Origin: Parasponia andersonii
Lineage: Eukaryota > Streptophyta > Magnoliopsida > Rosales > Cannabaceae
Length of the DNA: 64,000 nucleotides
Assembly: GCA_002914805.1 (NCBI GenBank)
Contig: JXTB01000090.1
Span: 22,449-86,448, forward strand
Direction of reading: 5' to 3'
Shown: one piece after another, positions 48,346 through 59,999 of the stretch
Numbering within the stretch: the first letter of the stretch is position 1
How the letters are laid out: every line of letters starts with the position of its first letter
Notes under the pieces: generated by a model
Databases searched by the model: none
Seen by the model: the letters and a program-made list of their open reading frames with translations, nothing else
What the model was told of the DNA's origin: nothing
Program-made: the position numbers and the translations under genes

Positions 48346-49055
48346 TCTTATAGCAGGCCCAAAATCTTCTTCCTTGATTTAAGTCAGATAAAGTCTTTAT
48401 TTTATTTTGTTGACTATACCTGCAAATTACTCTCCGTTTTCAATAAAAAGTGAGCTTTAATGTAGCTCTAATGGAGGTTTTGGCATATTTTCTTTATATT
48501 TCCAGCCTATACCCTTAATCAAACAAGAATGTGCGAAGCACATGGTCTTTTACCAGCAGTTTTAGATAGAAAGATATATAAGGATAAACGTGTGACGAAT
48601 AATGATAGGTCGGGATCGAAGTGCTACAAAAAAAAAAAAAGTTTGAGACCCAAGTAATACTATGGGAAAAGTTTGGAACCTCAAGTGATATTATCCCAAA
48701 TTTTTATAATAAGCTAAGAAATATGTAAGAATATTATAGATAGATGAAATCTTAGGTTGACAAAAAGATAACCTACGGTTGAATTGATAATCCTATATAT
48801 TGGCGCAATAGATGAGAAGAGAAAAACAGATAATAACCATGTCCTTTTATTGATCCATAAATTTTGATGCACTTTCATCTTATTTGAAAGCTCACATTAT
48901 ACTCGCAAATTTAATTTGACAATGGTGTTGACTTAATTAGTTATTAAGAGTAGGAACAAGGACTTTGATTCTCCTGCGCTCATGTTTACCAAACTTTTAA
49001 AAGGTAGGAATAAAAATTATTTTGATTATGCATTTTTTAGTGATGATTAAATGCC

Positions 49056-49102
<47 letters not shown>
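49056..49102. repeat. (TTA)n microsatellite
   Basis: About 15-16 uninterrupted TTA trinucleotides. Confidence 0.9.
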
Positions 49103-49360
49103 TTCAACTATTTGTAAAGGACATATTGATATCCATAATTGAAACTTAATTCCAACCCTCTAAAAAAAATATTGCCCTAAAATGAAAACTTAAATTCATG
49201 ATTTCATGGTGGATAGGGCACAAATATTTGAAATTATGGACATGAAAATAAACATAAGTTCTAGGAAATGGATCTCATTGGTAGTGTTTTGGGACTAAAT
49301 AATTCTTTTTAGTATTTTTTTTAAATGGCATTTCTAGTATAATTTTATTTTTCTAGCCAG

Positions 49361-49362
<2 letters not shown>

Positions 49363-49401
<39 letters not shown>
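49363..49401. repeat. (AT)n microsatellite
   Basis: About 19 AT dinucleotides without interruption. Confidence 0.9.
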
Positions 49402-49404
<3 letters not shown>

Positions 49405-51131
49405 GTGGCACAACTTAAAAGAAATGAAACGAGGGAGGAGAGAATGTGGAAAAGTTAAAAGAGAAAAAAATCTCAAAATTATCAAAAAAAAATGGACTAT
49501 AGTCAACAATTTTAGGTATTTAAGTTTATATAAAATTTATTTTCCCTCTCGATTCCACTCTAAATTATGAAATCTAATTTTTTGAAAAAAAAAAAAAAAA
49601 CCATTCGAAACGACACTGTATATGTAACTAAGTTCAGTTACTCAATTAGTGATTTTATTCGAAATATTCACCAATTCAATGATCATATTTAATATAGCAA
49701 TTGAATTGGATAGTGAACATTTGAGATGCCAAATTTTTACATCCGAATTAATAAATAATAAATGGAAATCTTTAACCAAAAGTTGAAAGGAAAATTTTTG
49801 TCGAGAGTAATTTTAGAAGCCATCTTATTTATCTTTTCTAAAAGTACCGGAAAATTCAAAATTCAAGGCTAAAATAATTATTTTATAAAAGACCACTAAA
49901 AAATTCATTTTGTTCCAAAATAAAAATAGAGAGACATTTCCCTAAGTTCTATGTGACATGGCTAATTACAAAATCCTATAATATTACAGAGCTTATGTTA
50001 ACATTTTTAATATTAGGGGCAGTTTGGTATTAAGTAATCTATAAGTTGAAATGAGTATTTCAATACATTCTCATATTTAGTACTATTTTAACATCCCGTA
50101 AAATAATCACCTCGAGAATCAAATCTTCTTGATTAAGGGTCATCTTAAAATTACCAAAACATGTAAATTTTAAATAACTTTTCATTTAAAACACATCCTA
50201 AAAAATGAAACAAAAAAATACGACATCCTAAGAATCATAGCAAATTATGTTATTTTATACTAACAAATTTTATTATTTTATAAGTAACTTAATTTTTTAA
50301 TTTTGATTTAAGCACATTCATATGCGCAATTAAATACAATTATTTAACATCACAAGAATTATAGACAAAATTACTATGTACAACTAAATATAATTATTCT
50401 AAATATCAAACAATTATATTATTATTTTCAATATTCTGATTGATTTGAAAACTGGAATTACCTTGTACCGAATGGCCTGCTAGAGTTATCTTTTTATTTT
50501 TTTGTTTTCCCCCGAAACGTTAATGCTAGTGTTGTTATTGGTACGATTAAATAAAAATCCAACTTTTAATGGCTACTATAATGATACAAAAGTCAATTTG
50601 AACAAATAAAGAATTGAGGGATTATACGTGAAATACTAAAAATGTATCATTTGCGAATAAGAAAATCACACATTTCCCCAAAATCTACGGAATTTTCACA
50701 ATTTGTAATTTTTTTTGAGGGTAGAGGTCCACCGATGAAATGATGATGTTCTGACACGAGTCACTTTGGAAATCTAGAAAATCTAGGGATATAGGTGAGA
50801 AAATTATTCACTCTCTGGGCGTGTGGGACGCAACATCTTGGCTTCTGCCCTATGATCATTGGAACTACGAATTCTCAAAATTGACCATATGTTTTCAAAT
50901 TAAATTTGTTGGTTCCGATGGCTGATTTTGTCATAAGGGTAATTTGAAGGTCATCAAAATCCTACACTAAACTCTTGCACCAATGCTATGTCATATTTTC
51001 TAACCATATTTTGTTTCAAAGTTGGACAATAATAATTAAATTTGTGCGGTTAAAAAAAAAAATTAACACTACCTAGTAGAATATTTTGATGCAGAATTTT
51101 GGTGTTTTAAGTATTACTTCTATTAAGATTG

Positions 51132-51889
51132 AGTAAAATAAAATAAGATTTTTGGTATGTTTGGTCTCTATACTATTCATAGATTGGCAAAATGGTCTTT
51201 AAGTTAATTTTTTGATAATTAAGTCTTTAAGTTTTAAAAATTTTAGCAAATAAGCCCATTTTGTTTGTTGATATTAAAATTTTCATTAAATTGAGCATTT
51301 TTAAGTGAAATAAATTAGTATTTCACTAATATTAATTAGTTTGGAAGAAAAATAAAAAGAAATTTTAAATTTTTGAGAATTTTTATTTTTTAAAACTATT
51401 TATATTATGTTGTTAAAATTTAGTTATTTTTCACCAAATTCTAACTAATGTTAGTGTTGACGGAGGTTTTGTCAACAAGTAATTTAAGAAATTATAAAAT
51501 GTGGTTTGTGTATGAAAATGGTTGGTAAATCAAAGCAAATAAGGAGACAATAAATTTATAGTGGTTCGATTAAAAAAATTCTCATACAACCTGACGCGTT
51601 CAATTTGATTGCTAACTTTCCATTTTTTGGTATTGACCAACATATAGATTTTAGGCTGCACAATAGTTAGTAAAATATTGATTTCGACATTCAAAAACCT
51701 TACATGTAACTTGACAATTCTTAATTGCATCTAATATTTTAATAATTACTCACAAAAAAGACTTAATTGCTAGAACTTTAAAACTTAGAGACTTAATTGT
51801 CAAAAATAATAACTCATGGACCATTTTATCAATCACCAAAAATATAAAGACCAATAATGCCAAAAACCCAATAAAATATTAAGTAAAAT
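51132..51889. mobile_element. long-TIR element with nested LTR-like piece
   Basis: The left arm (about 51142-51258) matches the reverse complement of the right arm (about 51752-51880). Shared blocks are AAAATGGTC, AATTAAGTCT.TAAGTTTTAAA and TAGCAA.TAAG. AGTAAAAT flanks both ends (51132-51139 and 51882-51889). An LTR-like block at 51480-51600 (AATCAAAGCAAATAA, ATAGTGGTTC) resembles 46890-46990. No transposase is present. Confidence 0.6.
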
Positions 51890-53044
51890 GAAATGGAATA
51901 ACAAATTTATAATATGGTAGCTAGTAATAGCGAGTTTGAGTGGACATTTTTAGAGCAATGTCCATGCAAATGGACAAGAAAATTCGTAGTACCAAACATC
52001 TATATTCTAAAGCGTTTATATGCTGGAATGTATTAGACAATCAAATAATAAGAAAATGACTCTTAAGATTTATATTTATACCTCGAGGTCTATTAATGCC
52101 TCGTGGTAATAAAAGGGAATTGTCAATAAATGTTATTAAAACTAATTCTTTATTATTATGTTATATATATGGTTGTCAATCTAATAGGTATTTTTTTTCT
52201 TTACCAATGAGTAGATATTTTTTTTTAGCCGTTGGATCACCATCTAATGATGATCCAATGGCTATAACGAAGTACATAAAAAGACGTGCATCATTAATGC
52301 TCTTTCTCTCTCTTATTTTTTACAATAAAAAAATGTGCATGATACATTTTCATTGGCCAAATTGATACCTATGCATAAGTTAAAAAAAAATATACCTACT
52401 GAATTAGTGCCCTATATATATATAATTATTTAGATATTATATTCTTTTGACAAACTCTAAAACATCTTTGATCCTAGTTTCGGTCATAGAAAAATTTGGA
52501 TAGCTTATCCTAGCAATCTTCCTTCACTCGATCTGTATATCAAACAGTGAAAATAAAAAAGAACGTGAATTTAGCAAATCTTTTACTGTGGATTATTATT
52601 TGTACGTCATTTCTTCGATGTCGCTTATTTTCTCAAAAAAAAAAAAAAAAAAAGAAAACGAAAGTTCACGTTTAGAATATATCAAACACGAGTTTAACTT
52701 CATAAGTGAACTATAATTGGCTAAAAAGTGAACGATATACTTATAGATAATAATTGATTGAAGATTATTTCATTCTAATTATGTTGTATATGATATATAA
52801 GTGAACAGGAGCCTATCCCTATACGTACGTTGGCCATTTTACTACAAATCTTATCTTTTGAGAAAAATAATAGCTTAAATAAATTATTGTTTTTCATGTT
52901 AGAATAAAAAGGCAAGGTTGAGATTGTTTAGAATAAGAATCAGTGTTATTCGTTGACATAAAAATAAAAAATAAAAACGTACTGATTTTTTAATTGTCCC
53001 AAATAATTCACTATAGAAGACATCTTTCTAACTATATTGCACCT
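51890..53044. other. intergenic DNA left of the assembly gap
   Basis: No gene is visible. It contains a hairpin (52227-52263), and the open frame at 52096-52365 has no recognisable family. Confidence 0.4.
52227..52263. repeat. 13-bp-stem hairpin
   Basis: AGCCGTTGGATCA (52227-52239) pairs with TGATCCAATGGCT (52251-52263) with one mismatch and an 11-nt loop. The AGCCGTTGGATCA word is common in plant repeats, so this is probably a repeat remnant. Confidence 0.6.
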
Positions 53045-53515
53045 NNNNNNNNNNNNNNNNNNNNNNNNNNNNNNNNNNNNNNNNNNNNNNNNNNNNNNNN
53101 NNNNNNNNNNNNNNNNNNNNNNNNNNNNNNNNNNNNNNNNNNNNNNNNNNNNNNNNNNNNNNNNNNNNNNNNNNNNNNNNNNNNNNNNNNNNNNNNNNNN
53201 NNNNNNNNNNNNNNNNNNNNNNNNNNNNNNNNNNNNNNNNNNNNNNNNNNNNNNNNNNNNNNNNNNNNNNNNNNNNNNNNNNNNNNNNNNNNNNNNNNNN
53301 NNNNNNNNNNNNNNNNNNNNNNNNNNNNNNNNNNNNNNNNNNNNNNNNNNNNNNNNNNNNNNNNNNNNNNNNNNNNNNNNNNNNNNNNNNNNNNNNNNNN
53401 NNNNNNNNNNNNNNNNNNNNNNNNNNNNNNNNNNNNNNNNNNNNNNNNNNNNNNNNNNNNNNNNNNNNNNNNNNNNNNNNNNNNNNNNNNNNNNNNNNNN
53501 NNNNNNNNNNNNNNN
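53045..53515. other. assembly gap (N, 471 positions)
   Basis: An unbroken run of N. Anything here is unknown, and features touching it may be truncated. Confidence 1.
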
Positions 53516-53697
53516 TGATCACTTGGTCTGCATTTACAAGTTTTCATTGTTTAATTAATAAAAGAAATAAGCACAGACTAGATAATTGAACCTGAATTGT
53601 CAAAAATTTGCTGCAAAAAAGATAGCCGCCATGCTTGTAATACTAACATGTGACTTTTGAATATGCACTACATATATGTAGATACATATATATCCAT

Positions 53698-54012
53698 GAT
53701 CTTATATATAAAATGACTTCCCTTGGCTACTTGCAAGAAATAACAAGGGAAAAATTAGAAAAATCGATAGGAAAAATTAGAAAAATCAATCTCGGCTTAG
53801 AAAAGGGTTACCTCAAATTTTCGAGTGTTGAAACTTTTAGAGGTGAAATGAATGAGTTTAGGGACCAATTTTTAGCCGAATGTTTTCCGAAGAGACATTC
53901 TGGTGATATAGATTTATTATTTGAAATTTCTTTATACTGGAGTATAGTACATATCATAGCTTGTCACTTTAAATTTTATAAAATAATAAAAAAAAAGAAT
54001 TTCTTGTTTTGA
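53698..54012 (+). CDS. unrecognised small ORF next to the gap
   Basis: From an internal ATG (about 53713, TCTTATATATAAAATGAC) the frame encodes about 100 residues, starting MTSLGYLQEITREKLEKSIG. The composition is less AT-biased than chance frames nearby, with charged, amphipathic stretches (FRGEMNEFRDQFLAECFPKR). It then decays into an AT-rich, Lys-rich tail after about residue 80. I do not recognise the family. It could be an exon of a gene whose other parts lie in the gap, a gene fragment carried by a transposon, or chance. No splice donor can be defended. Confidence 0.25.
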   Translation, partial: DLIYKMTSLGYLQEITREKLEKSIGKIRKINLGLEKGYLKFSSVETFRGEMNEFRDQFLAECFPKRHSGDIDLLFEISLYWSIVHIIACHFKFYKIIKKKNFLF

Positions 54013-54019
54013 TTCTCCA

Positions 54020-55414
54020 CGATGATACTTTACAAATTTAATAATCAAGTTAGGATAGAGTCGAACTAAACAAAATCCATTCGACCCACCTAACGAAATG
54101 ACGAATTGGGTTTCCACATAAAGGAGAAATATAACAAGGCATTCAAAAAGAAAAGAGACGGTGCCTAAGAAACGAAAAGGAATCCAAATTCTATGTCTAA
54201 TTTTGGTATTATGTCCATTTAAAAAAAAAAAAAAACAAGATTGTTATCACATCTTATTAGCATATTCAAATATAAATGATAAAGTTAGAAAAAAAAAATA
54301 TTTATATCATTATAAAATATAAATATAATGACATTATTTGTTGTTTGACATAAATTACCACACTAAAATTAGACAAAAGTTTGAGTTTAATAAAAAGACC
54401 AATTCGAAAAAATAAAGAAAAAAGAAAAATCATCATTGTAGTAATGTTAAACTCCCATCATTGTCAAGCATGGTTTTGGTCGTTTGGTACATTGTATTAA
54501 AATCATCCTGAGATCCCTCTACAGAAATTAGTTGCAAGTTGCATACCTTCATTGTGAAGTAAATAATGGTGGGGGCATCCATTAGAAAACGATTGAAAAA
54601 GATTTTATTTTTATTTTTTTGGGGGTTTTTTTTCTTTTTTTTTAGGGGAGAGGATTGGGTAGTTGCATACAAATTGAACACTTTTTTGGGCAAATGATTA
54701 ACTCCTTTCCTTGTGTGGAGTCAATTTCAATGGGTTTGGCTTTATTTATTTATCTGGCCTTCTGGAACACAAAAGACATTATCACTTTTTCTGCTTTTGA
54801 GCTCTTTTCTCAATTGCAACCAAGCTTTTTTTTTAATAAAATTGAAAAGAAATGGGAAAAAAAAAAGAAAAACTCAATTTCTTGCTAAGTTCTTCTTTTT
54901 GTTTTTTATTTGCTAGAATTATTATTATTATTTTTGACGAGAATTTTTTCATGAAAGTTAACATAGCCGAAGCCTATGTTTTTCGGTTGTACGGTGAAGA
55001 AGAACAAACTTGTGGACCTTTTCAAGATCATTTTGGTTTTGGCCTAAACTAGTTACTACTTCCTAGGATCTTTAAGTTAGATGATTTTTTTTTTTTTTTG
55101 AGAATTTATAGTGTAAGTCCATTGTTTTTTTAATTAACCATATTTACTAATTTATGGCTTAAGGACCTCTTTTTTTTGTTTTTTTTTTTTATAGGTAAAT
55201 GCCCATTTATTAGTTAAGAGGTTTTAGTTTCGTTTTTTACCCTTACTCATTGTCTTTTACAGTTATTAACGGGATATCACCACTAAGTAATATATTCGTT
55301 TTTTCTTCTGGTATATCAAGTTGTTTACTTAGTATATTTTCATATGTATCGCATTGTGATCTTAACTTTTGGTAAATATATTTCTACTCATAGTATATTT
55401 ACTAAATTTTTATG

Positions 55415-55454
<40 letters not shown>

Positions 55455-55750
55455 CAATTTGAAGTCTCTAAGTTTCATACATATTTTTCTAGTTGTAGTG
55501 AATCTGTTTATAAGCTTACTATATCTAATTCCAAAAATGATATATTGTAGTAATTGAATATGTATATATGAAAATACACAAAGTATATGAGTGTATATAC
55601 CAAAAGAAAAAATAAATGTACCACTTAATAGTAATTTCCTTTTAATGGCTATAAAGTTCATTTTTTGAAATTTTAGGAACTCATAGAAATTAAAAAAATA
55701 GTAAAAAAAACTTCTTAACGAACAAATGGACATTAATTTATAAGAAATTG
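54020..55750. other. intergenic AT-rich DNA
   Basis: No gene is recognised. It holds several poly(T)/poly(A) runs and an (AT)n run at 55415-55452. The open frames here come from microsatellites or homopolymers. Confidence 0.45.
55415..55452. repeat. (AT)n microsatellite
   Basis: About 19 AT dinucleotides. It produces spurious Tyr-Ile frames on both strands. Confidence 0.9.
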
Positions 55751-56952
55751 AGTTTGATTGCTCAATGGCCTACAGACAACAATATGTACTATTTTAAAAC
55801 ATTCTTGTACTCTTAGGTCTTTTCTAACAAAGGACCTTTTAGTTATTTTACTTACTTTCTTATGATTAGATTTATAAGCTAATAAAAAAATTATCATTTA
55901 GTGTAATTAAGAATATTATTCTTTTACATGAAAACTTCGTCATTAAGATAAACAGAATAATATTGTTTCATCAAACATGAAACAAAAATCAAATTTCTCT
56001 TAAATGCTTGACAATTTTTAATGTCTTATTTCATAAATTCATCAAATACGAATTTAAATATTTCTCATTTTATATGCTGATACTATAACTATTATAGTCC
56101 TTATTCTCAGTGAACTTGTCTTCACTAAATCCTTTGATTTCCACATAACCCTTTGTAATAGACATGCAAATATAGTTAATGATTCTTGAATTCTATCTAA
56201 GATTCATTAAGTCATCCACTAAAATAAGTAAATGAACAATAAATTGTTATTATCTTCCAATCAAGTATTGTATAGGTATCCCTAATAATTTCCTTTCAAT
56301 ATCCTTTAGTGCTATATGAGAGACATTTTCCTTTTAACTAAGGATTAAAAAATTCATCTTTTGCTAATTTAGCTCAATGAAGATGTTCATTAGGTATTTC
56401 ATTGAGATTTATCGCAATATTATAATGGTTTGAATTCCTTATATTTTATGTAGATAACCTATTGGACATCTTATATCAATATGTATCAATGAATTATCTA
56501 GGAATCTCCCACTACATATATGCTTTATTTTTCTTCACTAGTCTCACTAGTGAATGTGGACAAACATATAAGAGTATAAACTTAATAATTTATCAGCCAT
56601 AAGTACTAAATCTAGATTACATTAATTCAGAAAACATAGTTTAACTATACAAATTATGTGTGTGAGAATAGTAGGTAAAGGAATTAAAGACATATCTACT
56701 TGAACGAAAATAAATAATCCATATAGTAGCAAACATCATGTAACAAATATTTTGAATAATTAATATAATGTAAAATAAAATCTACAATATGCGTGCGAAA
56801 TATTTCTAAGACTATCACTAATATTCATGGTAATTCAATTTTCTACTAATTACAAGTTTTATATGGGAAGTCGTGCAATTAATAAGTCATACTGAAATAA
56901 TTTCATTTAGAAAATAAGACAAATATCTCATATCTCATATTTCTAACTACCA

Positions 56953-57405
56953 TTTAATTTAGGGCTATTTACAAAATTCTAGGCTCAAGATACCAAAAAT
57001 TGAAAAATCCCGGATGGACTCATTTTTTTGAAAAATCCCAGATTGATGTAGAAAAATATCACTTTTTAAAAGTATTATTAGAAAAATAACACTTTTAAAA
57101 AATATTTAGAAAAATACAATTTTTTCTTTAAATTTGGCATTTTTCAATGGTACTCGAGATAACTGGTTAGATTACTTAGAGTAGTCAATCCAGTTACTTG
57201 AAGTAACTGTTCAAGTTACCTCAAGTAACTCGACTAGTTACCTTAAGTAACTCATGAATCAATAAAAAGTAGTATTTTTCTAAATACTTTTAAAAGTGAT
57301 ATTTTTATAATTAAATTTGAGATTTTGCAGAATAATTTCAAATTCCGGAATTTTTCAATTTTTCTGAAAACATACCATAAAAAATCAAATTTCCTCTTTA
57401 ATTTA
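56953..57405. mobile_element. Mutator-like MITE (435 bp) with 9-bp target duplication
   Basis: TTTAATTTA occurs at 56953-56961 and again at 57397-57405. The element between starts GGGCTATTTACAAAA. Its right end, reverse-complemented, starts GAGGAAATTTGATTTTT. Farther in, AAAAATTGAAAAATCCCGGA on the left matches AAAAATTGAAAAATTCCGGA from the right. The 9-bp duplication and GGG...TTTACAAA end fit Mutator-like MITEs. The centre carries a palindromic 22-bp array (57148-57257). It lies within the copia remnant, so it inserted later. Confidence 0.75.
57148..57257. repeat. 22-bp tandem array of palindromes inside the MITE
   Basis: Units start at 57148, 57170, 57192, 57214 and 57236. The clearest is AGTTACTTGAAGTAACT (57192-57208), a palindrome around a central base. 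Units at 57214 and 57236 differ by one or two bases. The first two are more diverged. The exact 22-bp spacing shows that the array expanded by tandem duplication. Confidence 0.8.
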
Positions 57406-58294
57406 GTCATCCACTTTACTAACAAGAACTCCTACAAGAGGATATCAATATTTCGAGTTAAGTGTGTAACCATTGTTTAAGTAATTAAACTTTCTATATA
57501 AAACTGTCTCCTATGAGTGATCGGTCTCATACAATCCACCTAATACCTTATCCTAAGAAATTCATTTTCAGCACTACCTGGACGAAAACCCTTCTACGGG
57601 AGCTCAGCAAGATTCTAAGGTGAAGCTCATCCTAATACGTAACGAACCAACAATAAAGATCGTAGGTATCTCATACCTTCTCCCAGTTAATATTTTATAA
57701 TTAAAGATTTAATGATTTTACCTAGTTATCTAATTTACTTAGTAACCTAAAATTAGTTATATAAGTAGGCTCATATTTTGCATGTGAGTAGCTCTACTGT
57801 CCCACATGACATGCTATTTAGGTCATATAATTGAATACTCTACATAGAATATACATACAACATTATTCATATAATAATCAAGTATTGATAGAATTTAATA
57901 AAATAGAAAAAATTAATTTGTATCGATCATTAAGCTCAATTGACTATTCGATTAGTATTGGGTTATATGTGAGGTAGACAGGGAACCTTATGGATCTAAA
58001 TAGTCTAAGTTCCAATGGGCCAACTATCCACAATTATAATTAATTCTTAATCATGATTAGACCTTGTCCATTAATATTGGGACACTCCATTATAGGCATA
58101 ATATTGCACTATTAGACTAAATATTGCATTTTCTGTGAAGCTAATTAACACTTTAATTAACTTGATCCATTTAGTATATAATATACCTGTAGATATACCA
58201 TCGATGCAATGCCGTACTAGTAAGATCAAATTACCGTATTACCATTCTAATACATATTTACCTTTGAGTTACTATTTTTCATTTAATGGATAAT

Positions 58295-58695
58295 AATTAA
58301 GTACGGTGTCGGTGTTTGTAACTGCGTATACAAAGATAGTCAAATTCACAAAGTGAATACGTGATATATGGTTTTTTATTATCCAAGTCATTGAAAAAAG
58401 TTAAAGTGACATTATATACATGGTGTCTAAATTATGAAAGGTAGTCTTGCTATTTTACAAATCTTATCTTCTAAGATACAGGAGTTCGAACCATATAATC
58501 GGAACTAGTCCTTTAGTAAGTCAAAAAGATAAAACTCATGAAAGTAAGTCCGACAATCACTAGGATTAAGGTAATCTTGCAATAGTGCTAAATTAGTAAA
58601 AGATAGAATATTAAGTTACGACATTTAATCTCAAATTCTATTTTCACTTGATTTAGTTCAGTGTACTTATAATTTTCTTATAACGCACTAGTACT
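58295..58695 (-). repeat. left arm of a large inverted repeat (copia-derived)
   Basis: It matches the reverse complement of 60000-60390. Shared blocks are ACTAGTTCCG, ATGGTTCGAACTC, CCTTAATCCTAGTGATT and ATAATGTCACTTT. This arm belongs to the minus-oriented copia remnant; the other arm is a plus-oriented fragment of the same family. Confidence 0.75.
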
Positions 58696-59444
58696 TCTAT
58701 TAGAAGTCAGACATTTCGATGATTAGAGACTTCATCAATCTCGTTGAAATAGACAGTACTACATTCTATAGTAAAATAAAGTATTCTATCTTTATTTGCA
58801 GAATGTGAACTTTTAATTTAGACGTAATGAAATAAAGAATTTAATCTCCTACATATGAACACTTCACACGAACAATTCTTTATTACTCATTATTAGTCAT
58901 GGAAATTTTTAAATGTTTACATAATAGAAAATATAAATATCACATGTATATAATTGGGACATAATATAGAATTTATTAACAACAAATAGATAATACTTAA
59001 ATCCAATAATTATTGTTTAAAATGCCAAACAAAAAACTGCTTTCTAGGGCATATTTCCAACACTCATGACACAGATTTAGATGCGTCTCTTTGATTTTCA
59101 TAGGCATTTGTTGTTCATAGACACATGTTTATAGAGTGCACTATATACAACATGTGCTTACGAAATTTATGGAGATACAACTTAATCAATATTATGAGTT
59201 TATCCATCTTATGGTTAGTGGCAAGAAACAAAAGTGGAGAGTACATCTCTTTACCCGAATATGCAAGAATCCCCTTATCTGTATATAGGGTTATTAAAGC
59301 ATATTATAGTGTTACTAGATTTTTTTTTTATTTTTTCAAACACTTAATGTACAATGCAGTGCTTTCATTTTCAAATACTTGTTGTAATGCTTATTTTCAT
59401 AACGGGTACTTGTTGTTATATTTGTGGTAATATTATGTTTATTG

Positions 59445-59972
59445 TCATTTGACATTCTCTACCTGCCTTCTCTTGTATTTCTTCTTAGTTAACTCTGATG
59501 GTTCAATAATCTTGATTGGTGACATCAAATTAGTTATTGTCTTATCTCGAGGAGGGATGTGATAAACTTGTAAAGTGGTCGACGGAGTACTCCTATCAGC
59601 ATCAGGCATAATATCTTCATCTGTTTCCATTATCTCAATGTCATCTTTCTTTTTGACTAGAGTAATCAACAACTTCATCATCTCCATATGTTGTTGCTTA
59701 ATCTCCCATTGGTTTTACTTAATCTCTAACTGAGTGGCCTTTAGCTCATCAACATCGGCCTGCAACTTTTTCAAACTAGAAGCCAAAGTCTCTAACTCTA
59801 GATTTTTATCTCCAACCTCTAGCTTGTGAAAGGATAAAATACAAACTGCCTTCATCGTCTCGTCAGCAGCCTTTGTCTCTTTTAGATACTGCTCATTTGT
59901 ATCCAACTCAGCTGGATCTCTAACTGATTCATCGGTTCCATGACCAACTCTGGGATCGTGTATAGAGGTCAT
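59445..59972 (-). pseudogene. coiled-coil ORF interrupted by one stop codon, probably transposon-related
   Basis: One frame runs 59972 to 59445 on the minus strand, broken only by a TAA near 59715-59717. The first 85 codons start MTSIHDPRVGHGTDESVRD and include a heptad-like segment (LELETLASSLKKLQADVDEL). After the stop the frame continues as NQWEIKQQHMEMMKLL, then an acidic stretch (IEIMETDEDIMPDAD) and a basic end (KKKYKRRQ). The composition is far from the AT-rich background, so it was once coding. I do not recognise a family. It lies between inverted copia fragments, so a gag-like or captured protein is possible. Confidence 0.5.
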
Positions 59973-59999
59973 GATACTAACATGGAAATCCTGGATAGA

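Larger units (their letters stand above)
45619..48706. mobile_element. long-TIR Mutator-like element, about 3.1 kb, with a nested copia fragment
   Basis: The left arm (45628 to about 45812) matches the reverse complement of the right arm (about 48502-48697). Shared blocks are GGATAATATCAC, TAGCACTT.GATC, CTATCATTATTC and AAAAGACCAYGTGC. The arms are about 180 bp. The flanks AAATATTTA (45619-45627) and AAATTTTTA (48698-48706) form a 9-bp target duplication with one mismatch, as expected for Mutator-like elements. Inside lies a minus-strand copia piece (46880-48183). I see no MURA transposase. Confidence 0.7.
48707..51130. other. intergenic AT-rich DNA
   Basis: No gene is visible. It contains a long (TTA)n run (49056-49102) and an (AT)n run (49363-49401). 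A less AT-rich patch at 50700-50930 looks unique, but I see no reading frame in it that I can recognise. Confidence 0.4.
55750..59072 (-). mobile_element. copia-type LTR retrotransposon remnant, minus orientation
   Basis: On the minus strand the right end starts TGTTGGAAATATGCCCTAGA at 59072. That is a characteristic start of a large plant copia LTR family (TGTTGGA.TATGCCCTAGAAA). LTR-like sequence runs on to about 57.4 kb, with no coding domain recognised. The 55.75-56.95 kb part looks like decayed internal sequence, including a purine-rich AGTGGGAGA near 56505. A 435-bp MITE (56962-57396) interrupts it. The left border is uncertain. Confidence 0.5.

Noticed and set aside
53028-53558. Open frames of about 165-175 residues across the N run
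   Set aside because: They consist almost entirely of unknown residues from the assembly gap.
55344-55733. Three open frames around 55.4 kb
   Set aside because: They depend on the (AT)n microsatellite (Tyr-Ile repeats) and have no domain.
58470-58520. Box-B-like GAGTTCGAACC, suggesting a SINE
   Set aside because: Similarity continues for 400 bp on both sides as part of a copia LTR family also seen at 60000-60390. There is no box A at the right spacing, so it is LTR sequence.
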